Below are positions 47,336 to 57,431 of a DNA stretch of 64,000 bases, piece by piece. The position numbers were made by a program, and so were the translations under genes. The notes under the pieces were generated by a model that saw only the letters and a program-made list of their open reading frames with translations, was not told where the DNA came from and ran no database searches. The DNA lies in the NCBI GenBank assembly GCA_963931865.1, contig OZ007508.1:6266737-6330736 (forward strand). The letters run 5' to 3'. This DNA comes from Axinella damicornis (lineage: Eukaryota > Porifera > Demospongiae > Axinellida > Axinellidae). Position 1 is the stretch's first letter. Every line of letters begins with the position of its first letter.

Positions 47336-48105
47336 AGTTGGGCGAGCGTAGCGAGCCCCCACTAGTGAGCAATGCACACAGGAGAAGTGTAATGTCGTCG
47401 GTGCAACGTCGTCGGTGCCAAGGGCATTTCCGGGATGGGTGGGGTCGAACATGAGACATTGCACACAGGAGAAGTGTAACGTCGTCGGTGCCATGGGCAT
47501 TTCTGGGATGGGTGGGGTCAAACATGAGACATTGAGCGCATGCGTCATTTGGCTGACAAGACCAAAGCGTTTCTTCAAAGCTGAATAAGAATGGATAGAA
47601 CAAACGACTCAGAGGTTCAAGCTACAGCCAGAGAAACAGTACAAGACAGGGAGGCTCAACGAAGACAATGAGATAGAGCCAGAAGGGAGCAAGCACGCAG
47701 TCAAGAAACGGTTGAACAGAGGGAGGCTAGGCTGGCTCAGCAAAGACAACGAGATAAAGCCAGAAGGGAGCAAGCACGAAGTCAGGAAACAGCTGAACAG
47801 AGGGAGACAAGGCTGGCTCAACGAAGACAACGAGATAGAGCCAGGAGAGAACAAGAAACAGCTGAACAAAGGGATGCTAGGCTAGCTCAACAAAGACAAC
47901 GAGATAGAGCTACAAGGGAGCAACGAAGACAACGAGATAGAGCCAGGAGAGAGCAAGAAACAGCTGAACAGAGGGAGGCTAGGCTGGCGAGTCAGAGAGA
48001 ACACACTAGAGCCTCTAGGGCACATCAGAGACAAGAGTCTAGACACGCACACTCGCCCAAATGACGTCTACGTCACCCTAGTAACTCTAACTGCATTCAG
48101 AACTG
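47336..48105 (+). mobile_element. Helitron-like fragment in intron C
   Basis: An insertion relative to intron D (63600-63640). It starts with a hairpin (GGGCGAGCGTAGCGAGCCCC), a motif related to 53077-53098 and 55370-55388. A tandem duplication of about 90 bp (ACACAGGAGAAGTGTAAYGT) at 47375-47535 follows, then the repetitive ORF below. Helitron assignment rests on the ORF type and hairpin; the ends are not proven. Confidence 0.45.
47591..48064 (+). pseudogene. RQRDRARREQ-repeat protein fragment
   Basis: From ATG 47591 to TGA 48062-48064 the frame is open except for one TGA at 47669, where a CGA would fit the repeat. It encodes tandem units of about 18-26 residues (RQRDRARREQARSQETAEQR then EARLAQ). 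Arg/Glu/Gln-rich repeats of this kind are known from the N-termini of Helitron-encoded PIF1-helicase-type proteins in invertebrates. No helicase follows here. Confidence 0.55.
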
Positions 48106-48269
48106 GCCCTGGCCCCTAACCATTGCCCTACTTCCTGCCTGACCAATCAATATTCATTATGTTCACATGGGTACTTCTATTCAGGAAATGGGTAGTACCG
48201 GTTTTGATAGGTAGTTATATTCATAGGGTACTTGTAATTGATGGGTACTTACACTCCCAAGTTTATGGT

Positions 48270-48571
48270 ATTCAATCAGGCAATGCTAACCTGCTCTAGC
48301 TGAAAACTCAGCTTTGAATATAAAATGTGAGGACTGCTTTCTAGGTCCATTTACGCTTCAAACAAACAAAATGGCACACCCAGCTCCAACCAAGGGCCTT
48401 TCACAGCTATGGCCAGACATGGCCATGCTGTTTAGATCCATCTGGTGAACCCACCCACCTCCCCCTGTCCCTTCCTTTCTCCTCACACTGGACATATCTC
48501 CCAAGGACATTACTGGAAGTGACATCAAAGTCTCATGACGCATAATTATATGCCATTGGTTGTTAAAGGGC
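48270..48571. repeat. Dispersed NLR-intron repeat (copy in intron C)
   Basis: Matches 63730-63900 and 26660-26990. Confidence 0.65.
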
Positions 48572-48599
48572 ATAAGTTACTGAGCATAATCACATAGAG

Positions 48600-49345
48600 T
48601 TGCCATACATTTACTCCCATAGAAAAGCGTGCAATTTTTTTTCCAAATTGCAAGGTTATTGTAGCCCGAGGGCTGTCAGAAATTGCACGGTTACGAAGCG
48701 GCCGCGGCGCGTGCTAACCAATCAGGTCAAGCTCCGCCCTAGCAACGAGCGTCCGTGTCATGGCTACGCCTCGTTTTCATTAGCTACAGTTGAAAATGGC
48801 TGTACTGTGTGAACGCTCGCGTTGTTTAAGCTTTCTGTACCTGAGCTGAAGAAACGCTGTGAGAACCGAACGATAGCGTGGCGAAAGTGTTGTCACAGAA
48901 ACGGTGGTGTTAGTCATTGTGCCATACTAGCGCTGCAGCCGTACTGTTCGTGGCTAGCTGTTATGCGCACACAGGCTCTGTGCTGCTGCTGTTTTGGGAC
49001 CCTGGGTGTCAGTTCTAACACCGCGCTTCCGTCCTAAAGCTTCACTACACAACAGGTCTGTACTCTGAGCAAATAAGATAAGCGGTACTAGTAGCGTGTA
49101 GTTTGCTCGTGCTCAAGCGCTTTTGTGGCTGGGGCGTGGCTTTAATTGCTCAAGCCGCTTGCTTTCGACCATGCCATGCCTGGAAGTATATGATTAGTAT
49201 TTAATCACATGTATTCTCGTGCCATTTGGGAATAATTGCACTCACAACAGTCATAAATTGCACTCGCTATTGCTCGTGCAATTACTTTGCCTGTTGCTCG
49301 TGCAATTATTTCCCAAATTGCACTCGAAACCCATGTGATTACCTA
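48600..49345. mobile_element. Candidate insertion bounded by inverted AAATTGCACG-type sequence
   Basis: The left part has GTGCAATTTTTTTCCAAATTGCA and AGAAATTGCACGGTTA. The right part (49225-49330) has repeated TTGCTCGTGCAATTA and CCCAAATTGCACTCG. The interior is CpG-rich. It is not in introns B or D near their CARD exons. Class and ends unknown. Confidence 0.35.
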
Positions 49346-49349
49346 TACG

Positions 49350-49530
49350 AAGCAGTGGTAGAACTGTTGACACAGCAGTGAATACACAAAATGGTTACAT
49401 AATTCTTGTGTTTTTTTGCTAAATTTAACTTCGAGAGGAGGTACACCATTCATACACACAAGATCTAGCCACGATGTTAGACTCTGGGAAGACAGCTATA
49501 GGCAAGGGCCTGGAATCCACTGTTCATATT
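49350..49530. repeat. Intron block shared with 20690-20870
   Basis: Both have GGTAGAACTGYTGACACAGCAGTGAATACA and GAGAGGAGGYACACCATTCATACA, lying 0.2-0.6 kb from the CARD donors. This supports homology of introns B and C near exon 1. Confidence 0.75.
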
Positions 49531-49571
49531 ATGTGCAAAAGCTGACATGCTTTCACAACTTCACATGCAGC

Positions 49572-49600
49572 GGGGGGGGGGGGGGGGGGGGGGGGGGGGG
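49572..49600. repeat. Poly-G run
   Basis: About 29 G; the length may be an assembly estimate. Confidence 0.9.
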
Positions 49601-49845
49601 TGAATGACAAACGTGTTTGATCATGTGAGACAACTCTTGCTTTTGAGATCAACTTCCCAAACGTGGTCAAAGGCAATATAAATATGTCTTAAATAGAGGC
49701 TATATACCTGTTCTGGCTTCAGGGCATACGAGAGTGCACAATCGAAATGGAACTTCATTGACTGTAAAGTCTATATTATCAGTTTTAGGAAGATTATGCA
49801 AATGTACAAACAGTGAATACTACATGTAGGTCCTAACCTCTCAGG

Positions 49846-49847
<2 letters not shown>

Positions 49848-49886
<39 letters not shown>
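49848..49886. repeat. Poly-G run next to NLR-C donor
   Basis: About 39 G, 48 bp from the exon 1 donor on the intron side, followed by a lone MITE right end (GCCTAGGAATGAGGCTA). Confidence 0.9.
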
Positions 49887-49887
<1 letters not shown>

Positions 49888-49939
49888 AGATGTGGCCTAG
49901 GAATGAGGCTAATTTCATCACAGCAGATGAAACACTCAC

Positions 49940-50243
49940 CCTCCATACTCTCCACCAGTGACTGCAGTGAAGGGTCTTCCTTCAAAGTTAACAAAAACAG
50001 ATAAAATGTAATCGGATCAGTTCGAATCTGCACTTCAATAGCACTTAACAATTCATTGTTCTTCTCCAATCTGCTCAAAGCAGATACACTCATGCGTTCC
50101 TTTACTGCAGAATTAATGATGCCTTGTGAAAACAGCCGGATCGCCAGAGGGAGAGGGTCTTGGATGGCATACCAGAGTTTTTCATAATGGACACGGAAGA
50201 TACGGTATTCTGGAGTTTCTTGAGCTACCAAGTTGGTTGCCAT
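49940..50243 (-). CDS. NLR-C, exon 1: CARD-like domain
   Basis: ATG at 50243 (MATNLVAQETPEYRIF) begins 101 codons plus one base, ending at GTGAGT, phase 1. Almost the whole exon is one CARD-like domain (VHYEKLWYAIQDPLPLA, LLSAIEVQIRTDPITF, DPSLQSLVESME). It aligns with residues 115-203 of the NLR-B exon and lacks the death domain that precedes it there. Links in frame to 36259-39671. Confidence 0.78.
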
Positions 50244-50360
50244 GGTTAGAGGGACGACACTGAGTTGAATTGTTGTAACTGGATGTCAGATGAAGCTGAG
50301 CAAAGAGATCAGAAGGTGAAAGTAATAGATAAAGCATGCTTAGCTGTGGAATACATGTAT

Positions 50361-50963
50361 CAGAATTATAGGGGACACTATAAACATGGGACCCGTGGAC
50401 CCGCGGACCCGCGGACCCGGAGACCCAAGGATCTTCAGCTGTTATGGGAGAAAATAACGTAACTACATATCGTTGCCTGGAGTATGCTAGTCATCTTGGC
50501 ACAAATCGGAAGACATTTTCAGCATACAGCTGTTTTCTCTAGCTTGTCTTCATCACTTTCCACTTCAGAGATATTCATGTATCTCGATCTCTGGCCCCTC
50601 TGGCGAAGTCACTCTCACACACTACACAAGGCTAAAAATAGCATTTTTGACTTTTGTCTAGCACTGCACCTTGAACTTTAATTCCGTTACAATTATTATT
50701 ATTATACTTTCATAACTATAATATGCTTTATTAATCTACCTTGGCTCCCAGGATTACGGCCTGGGAACGAGGCTAAGTATTAATCCAGTTGTGCAAAGCT
50801 GACTTGCATACTCAAGGTAACAACATAATTGTGAGTTTGGGCTTCTACATCAGCACAGATTTGCATTTCCGTCTCCCGTAACAGCTAAAGATCCCTGGGT
50901 CCCCAGTCCTGGATCCCGGGTCCTCCGGTCCACTGTATAATTATAGTGTCCTGAATTATAGCT
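50361..50963. mobile_element. 603-bp foldback element with TIRs of about 90 bp
   Basis: The left arm 50361-50446 (GGGGACACTATAA, tandem GACCCGCG, GGATCTTCAGCTGTTA) is complementary to 50872-50963. A degenerate micro-MITE (CTCCCAGG and CCTGGGAACGAGGCTA, about 50738-50775) is nested inside. It begins 118 bp upstream of the NLR-C start codon, so it occupies the promoter area. Confidence 0.7.
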
Positions 50964-51577
50964 GTATGTTACCGTGTTATTCAGGTTGCTTGCTTCGTCC
51001 AAACTCGGAATGCAAAACTGCAAACTATCACGTGACGTGACTGATAATCTATGTCCCGACATAAACACCAAAAGGAATGCCAGTTGCCGTGTGAGTGTGT
51101 TCTGGACACATTTGACCACCACTGTATACTGTTCATAGTCTTGTCCCTAGAGCATGTTTCACTTGCACAGGGGATGAAGTGTGCTCACGGCCCATTCTGT
51201 TTTCTCATTCCAGCGGCCAGAATCATGAATGTTGGAGGTCCAATCAGTTTGCGCTGTGAAAGTGACGTGACTGACATCATAGGTATAGTTACATGGCAAT
51301 AATGGCAACCCAAGTGATTGAGGCGGCATGAAGGAAACCAGGCTATGCAGGACAGAAACAAGATCATGAGAAAGTTGTCGAATGGTCAGGATGTATTTGT
51401 GAGCTTTCCAACTACTTGAATATTGTAAGGTAAGGCTAAGGGAGGGAATTTCCTGACGGTATTGTAATTCCAGATACGGCACTTCATGGCCTTCGCATTC
51501 ACTCCTCTAGCAATTCTTCAGATTTATGGTAAGTGCGCATGCATACACCATACCTTTGAACTTTCAGTTATAGTTAT
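50964..51577. other. Upstream region, no gene seen
   Basis: Short open stretches on both strands without motif or splice support. Confidence 0.4.
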
Positions 51578-51682
51578 ATCACGCCTAGGAGGGATGTATC
51601 CGGTTTACAGTCACTCGTACTCGGGCGCTTCGCGCCCTCGTGCTCGTGACTGTAAACCGGATACATCCCGACTAGGCGTGAT
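51578..51682. mobile_element. 105-bp near-perfect palindrome
   Basis: Arms ATCACGCCTAG and CTAGGCGTGAT enclose GGATGTATCCGGTTTACAGT and its complement around GGGCGCTTCGCGCCC. The stem is about 46 bp with few mismatches. Looks like a minimal foldback transposon; no clear target duplication. Confidence 0.75.
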
Positions 51683-53831
51683 CTAACTGGCTTATCTCAC
51701 GTTGATTACTGTGGCTACGTCATACTGCAGCACGGTTGCTACGGAGTCTCCTTGGTAACTGCTTGCATCATACTGCAGCACGGTTTAGTCTGGCTTCAGT
51801 TCAGTGTGTGTTAGCTAGCTAGCTGGCTGTATAGTAGTTGATGTTGTTGTTGAGAACAAGTAGCTAGTTGTTCGCGCGATTTTCGAGGAGTATTGGGCCT
51901 ATATTCAGTGACGGATGGCGTGACAGCGAGTGATTTCGAAAACAGGACGACTCCCACGTTGGAATTACGAAGAAGGGCCGTCTTCGATGTTAGTCAAAGC
52001 AGTTTAAACGTAGAAGGAAAGCGAAGAGAGAAGCCTTGTGCTCCCGTAAATGCAAAGGGACTGAAGACAAAATGACTGAACGTGAGGTGAGCTGTAAGGA
52101 TCTAACTCCGTTAGTTTCTGGTCTCCGTGGTTGGTTCTGGCCGCGCGAGAGTGTGCTTACAGCATGAAGCAAAGCGATAGTAGCCGAAAGCTCTGTGCCG
52201 ACCGTCCATCTATCGCATAGACCCATAGCGCTTACGCGCGAATACCTAGCTACTTCTCAACTGTTGATCTTGACTACAGACATTCTCCCCTGATCTGTGT
52301 GAAATGCAGTGACTTTTGACGTTCACAATGCTACGGCAAAGCGGTTGAACAAACCGTGAACAGTGGGGCTTCCCAGGGCATGTATGAAACATCAAAGGGA
52401 TATACATGCCCTGGTCCAGGGCATGTATCAAACATCAAAGGGAAATACATCGCCCCTGTTGCTGTAGCGGGTATACAGTGACTACCGGCACGTTTGATCC
52501 GCCCACGCAACGTGAGATAAGACGCTGTGCAGTTACCAAGTTAGCAAAATCTGCTCCTAGAGAGCAAAGGTTGGGGATGTCCGGAAATCCCCTCCCTCAC
52601 CTAAGCTACCAGTGACCACAATGATGGACATGTAAAGTCTCAATGACACTGCAAGAGGTTTTACTCTCCAGGGATCTTCTTTGATTAATTGTGGATGTTC
52701 ATAACACGCCTTGGAAGTAGGCTCAGTTCAGCGTTATCATCAACAGCTCCAACTCGCTCACGCCATAGATACTATACTTTCAAAGTATAATATCTATGCT
52801 CACAGTCGCCCAAAAGTGCAACGCATTCCCTCCCTGTGCTATACAAGCTGTAACAACCCACCCCACTGGCCAGAGACGAGACCGTACCAACCGCACGGTC
52901 TTGGTGTCAGACTATAGCATAGCTACAGGTTGTCTGAAATACTTTAACATAAATCAACTTACTAGTAGTAGATCGAGTATCGTCCCAGACGCGCAAGGAC
53001 AGACCGTTTTCGCTCGAGTCTCATTCGTAAGCGAAGTTCTTTAGCCGGCGTGCATCATTCAAAAACTGCTGATTGGGGCGAGCCTGAGCGAGCCCCCTGT
53101 AAATTTTGCTCTCAATTGCGCTGACCTTGCAAAATGAACTAATACGCACCAAAACCGCGTACCGGTAACCGCAAACCACAGATCACGTGCGGGTAGTTTG
53201 CGAATATTAAAGTCTCGTTCCGGTTCCCAGTTCAAAGTTCATTGCAATGGTAAGCCAGAAGGCATAATTATGAATACACACACGGAAAACAATAGATCAC
53301 AGAATCACAAAGCAGTTCCTGACAAAACCCAAAAGAAGTTCCTTGTCGGCAGCAGACAGTAAAGGGGCTACCCATCCCACCATGTCGCACTTGAAGATAC
53401 ACCAAACCTCCGCGACACGCCATGTGTGCCTGCCTAGCAAGGAACATCACCACCCGACTGTCGGCAACACACTCCAAAGGGGCTACCCATCCCACAGTGA
53501 TGGGAGGTAGACTCGGCACTCGTAAGCCAGCATCCACAACACACCACCTGGGTGCATCTAGCAGTCGCGTGTAGCTGTCGGGATTGATACTGCTTGCTCT
53601 CCTTTTCTAGCGAGAGGCTGGCCCGCGAGACTACTCCTTTTCGAGGAGGCAGTCCCCTCACGTCGCGTCTAGGCCTAGGCCGTTCAGGGACAAATTGTCC
53701 CTAGCTTCGTCTCCTTATCTGAGAATACCGGCCGGGGTGAGCCGCTTAGAACCTGACACAGGTAAGCCTGGTCTTGGAGGGCACAGAGAAGCCACTCACC
53801 AATGGGCAGTCTAGCCACTAGCCCAAACAAG
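51683..53831. other. Intergenic, small repeats, possible plus-strand promoter
   Basis: CpG-rich 51830-52110 contains ATG ACT GAA CGT GAG before GTGAGC at 52087, a possible tiny first exon (plus), unproven. 52370-52455 is a tandem duplication of about 45 bp (CCAGGGCATGTATSAAACATC). 52764-52799 is a hairpin (ATAGATACTATACTTT). 52972-53040 shares sequence with 24768-24840. 53077-53098 is a GGGCGAG/GAGCCCC hairpin. Confidence 0.45.
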
Positions 53832-53892
53832 TCACACCCCAGACCCCGAACGCGCACCCGCGGTGCGCGTTCGGGGTCTGGGAACGAGACTA
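53832..53892. mobile_element. Micro-MITE, 61 bp
   Basis: CCAGACCCCGAACGCGCACC and its complement, with right end GGTCTGGGAACGAGACTA and an eroded left end, flanked by CAAACAAG and CAAACCAAG. Confidence 0.75.
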
Positions 53893-53985
53893 CAAACCAA
53901 GTGGTAACTACGACATCAGAGATTGTAGTGGTGAGATTCGAACGCAAGTTCTAGATGCCCTAGCATCCAGTGACTATTTCTCAGT
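53893..53985 (-). repeat. tRNA-SINE-like copy 1
   Basis: The minus strand has GGGCATCTAGAACTTGC then B-box GTTCGAATC and CACCACTACAA. Inverted relative to 54112-54190. Confidence 0.55.
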
Positions 53986-54111
53986 TCCTATCTATGTATG
54001 CTCAAAGAACCTATCTGGAATTGTTCAATGGGGAAAAGAAAACCATTCCACGGAATCAGAACTTGGTACCTACATACTTCTTCTACATGTGCTCTTCCTC
54101 ACCCTATCTTC

Positions 54112-54195
54112 CCATTCACCAGAGGGCATCTAGAATTCGAACTTGCATTCAAATCTCACCACTACAATGTAGTACCACTTGGTTTGTACGTTCCT
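54112..54195 (+). repeat. tRNA-SINE-like copy 2
   Basis: Plus strand GGGCATCTAGAATTCGAAC then CATTCAAATCTCACCACTAC and CCACTTGGTTTGTA, matching the inverted copy 1 about 130 bp away. Confidence 0.55.
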
Positions 54196-55794
54196 TGTTG
54201 GCTATTTTGACCCTGGAGCATATACCCCAGGGATTCGGCCAGAGAGCACTGCATGTGGTGGAGACTTGGGAATGAGGTTGGGAATTCAGCCAGAGTAATT
54301 CAGCCAGAGTAATTCAGCCAGAGTGACACTCTCCTTTACATAAAGATGAATATGACCTTTTGATCTGTATGACCTCTGCAGAGAGCGATGATAGCCTAGA
54401 CCTTAATTCTCAATGTGTAAAAATTGATCCTGCAGTGATTGCAGGAGACTCTTTAATCATGCGAGCTTATCGTGTATAGCCTAATCAAGTCAAAAACCTG
54501 TTTCTGATGAACATGTTACAAAACAAGGACACTCAGGAGAGTAGGGCATACAAGCCAATAGAGTCTTGGTGCTATGGCAAGGCAGATAGACATAATAACA
54601 CAATTGTCATACGTATGTCATGACATTCATAATGCATTGAATGAGTGAGCCTCAATGAGTGAGACTTGACAGGTGACTGAACAACTGAGTTGAGTCATGA
54701 CCAACCAGTTCCTTGTGCCCCGCCTCTGCAGACAACTTTTGATCTCTGTGGTGAAAAGGGAGGAACACCTTGTTGCCATGGCAACCCCACCAATCTATGG
54801 ATGCAGAAAATAATCAACTCTCAGAATGCAGACCACTAGGCACAGGCACATTCTGCTGCTAGTTTTACCTATTATGCTATGCTCAGATGCTCACACAAAC
54901 ACCGATTATGCTTTGTTTTCCTACCTATTATGCTCAACATTAATTTTATGCTATATCACCACTGATTCACCAACATTGGGAAGAGGATTACAATGGACTT
55001 TGCGAGTTGCTCAACACCGAAGGGGTAGAACACAAATTTAAGAAAGTCTTTTTCAATACCTGCCTCAAAGATGTAGACTTGTGCAACTGGAACTCTCTCT
55101 GTAGCCACTTTAATTGGCAGTGCATCTAACCACAGGTACAATTGAGCAATGCAAACTATGACATCATGGACCACAATGAAACCCTATTATGCCAGCATTA
55201 TGCTTCACAGACAAATTAGCCTATTATGCCCAAAGCATATATATTATGCAGCAGAATGTGCGCGTGCCTACAGACCACCCACTGAAGATATTCAGTGTCT
55301 TTGTTTCTTGAATCTTCCCCTCACCCCACCACCATCAACCACCCCCTTGCTTGTGCTGTCTACCTAACTGGGCGAGTGTGACTGAGCCCCGTACTAGTCG
55401 TAGTCAAGTGGTGTCAATCTGTACCGCCATACCGTAGTTCTGACACATGAACGTTGGTAATATTGTTGGCACCAGTGTAGCTGTGTATTAACGCACAATG
55501 TGTCACCGAGTACAAGTCCAAACTGTTTCGTACATTAGACGAGACATGTATTGGAGGGACGTGGTACCTAAGCTAGTCCACCCCTCCACCTCTTACATAA
55601 TTATGTATCTAACAGCCCGTAAGTGTACAACAGCAGAATTCAATATTTTACCCATAGTATAGGTGTGGATATTACTATACTGTAGTTCTACAGTAAACAA
55701 GTCTGTTGTTTTAGGCATACAGTGCATGGTAAGCGCCAGTGACATAATGCTTTAAAGCTTGTACGATTCCAGTTGCTAGCTATGTACTCAACGT
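54196..55794. other. X3 region, diverged
   Basis: Contains a 16-bp tandem (AATTCAGCCAGAGT, three copies, about 54280-54330). 54480-54560 matches 25395-25480, and 54690-54780 weakly matches the X1 last exon area at 8160-8260. A minus-strand acceptor-like TTCTGCATCCATAG lies near 54800. No intact exon is seen. Confidence 0.45.
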
Positions 55795-55832
55795 TAGCCT
55801 CATTCCCAGGCTCAAACCTGGGAATGAGGATA
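55795..55832. mobile_element. Micro-MITE, about 38 bp
   Basis: TAGCCTCATTCCCAGG and CCTGGGAATGAGG with a spacer of 5-6 bp, flanked by ACTCAACGT and ACTCAATGT (offset two bases). The smallest member. Confidence 0.75.
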
Positions 55833-56356
55833 TAACTCAATGTTATAACGTTAGCTGATTAGTTATTTGAGTCCTGTAATCCACTTTCTACATAGCTACT
55901 CAACAACAGTCTAGTCACTATATAGCACCTCGCTGGTCAAGCACGTGTGTGAACACCCGGACAGAGAGGGGCTATACAGTGAGTACAATGACTCAATAAC
56001 AGATGTCAACTTCTGGAGTACAGCTGTCGTTTAAGACCTAATTAAGGGGTTCTGGGTTGTCTCTCAAGATACTGACTGATGCACCTGGTGCCTGCTACAA
56101 TAAACAACTTACACACTGAAAGATATGTCCTTGAAACATTTCTCTTCAGGAACTCAGCCTGCAGTGGTAACCAGACGTGTACGACACTCGGAGGAATCTT
56201 TTCCTGTCAGGATGGGTACCACTGTGCTAGCCGGTGGCGGGTGGGGAAATCACAAATCTTTGAGTAGTCACGAAGACCTCGTCTTGGAGGGAAGGGGCAG
56301 ATCTGGAGTGAGAGAGTACTGATTGATGATGGCAGGTAGGTGTGTGTGTGTGTGCA

Positions 56357-56389
<33 letters not shown>

Positions 56390-56960
56390 GCGTGTGTGTG
56401 TGTGCATGCATGTCAAATTACAAGATAGGCAATGGTTGACTCCATCCTTGGGAGCATATACACGCACATAAACACACTCATCATACGATTGTACCAGCAA
56501 TAACAAGTCTCCATGGCAAACTCTGAAATTATCATCAACATTCAGTGACATTCTAGACGTGGAAATGAGAGGTAGAAAAGCTTGTAGACATGTCATATGT
56601 CAGAGCCTAAGGAGGTACACGGAGTGAATGAACAAGAACTCTTGAACTGTGTGAACTGTTTCACACACTCCCTCCACACACGCACAAACATACGTGCACA
56701 CACATACACAAATCAAACAAAATATCCGATTCCTTCTCCTTTACTCCAATCAAAGCCATTGTTGTGGTACAGTGACCGTACGTACTGAACATGCTAAACT
56801 ACTAGTAGTATAGGTGAAGTCTCAGTGTGGACTGTGTGGAGGTATGACAAGTTTACACAAGAACAGCACGTCATGTAGCAGCACAAGTAATGGAGAGAGA
56901 GGTATACACACTACTCACCCTCTATCCAACAGCAGTTTCATTGAAACAGCATATTGTTGC
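55833..56960. repeat. X3 region: duplicated exon-like blocks
   Basis: 56155-56340 matches 33870-34195. A (GT)n lies at 56341-56403. 56495-56660 matches 10040-10190, with the minus frame PLISTSRMSLNVDDNF conserved. 56890-56940 matches 9595-9640 with the same GTGAGT donor. The order mirrors X1 but no full reading frame can be built. Confidence 0.5.
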
Positions 56961-57240
56961 GATTAGCTCGCAATAAAGCATAGTACTATAGCGTAGTTAG
57001 AATATCAGAGTATTATTATTGGAACGCATTGACTGACTGTACAAAACTGAGAGTAGCTACATGCATTAAAAAAGTATACCACAGCGCAGGGCCCTTACAG
57101 AACAAAAGAACAAGAATACCACGACAAAAGGCTGGCTAAAGAAATCTTACACAAACCAATATTGAACCACAGCTACACAGATTAAGTCATAAGTGCATGT
57201 ATAGTATGTACTTCAACACATATTTAGCCCCACGTTGGAA
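56961..57240. other. No feature seen
   Basis: AT-rich; no open frame or repeat partner recognised. Confidence 0.4.
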
Positions 57241-57431
57241 CTCTGCGGCTAGCCAGTGTGCAGTCAGGCATGGCGGCACTGCTGGCCTTAGGGTCCACAG
57301 TCTGGCTTCGATCTACCCAGGTGCTGAGTCAGCATGGCCTGCTGTGTGCCCATGACAGCGGGCGGGGGGAAGACACAGGAAGGGGCATTAGGGAAGTTCT
57401 GCAGGTGATCATTCTGGGAGTAGAACACAAT
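57241..57431 (-). other. Non-homologous tail fused to NLR-D fragment
   Basis: Beyond the point where NLR-D stops matching B and C, the minus frame continues open (HIVFYSQNDHLQNFPN, VFPPPAVMGTQQAMLTQHLG) to a stop at about 57288. The Gln/Pro-rich sequence is not from an NLR. It may be the remnant of another gene joined by the deletion breakpoint. Confidence 0.4.

Larger units (their letters stand above)
39672..49939 (-). other. NLR-C intron (10.3 kb), heavily invaded
   Basis: Phase-1 intron from donor GTGAGT (49939-49934) to the acceptor at 39672. Relative to introns B and D it carries extra DNA at about 39725-40640, 40790-41409, 42296-46001 and 47336-48105, each with a mobile-element explanation or hallmark. 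Confidence 0.6.
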
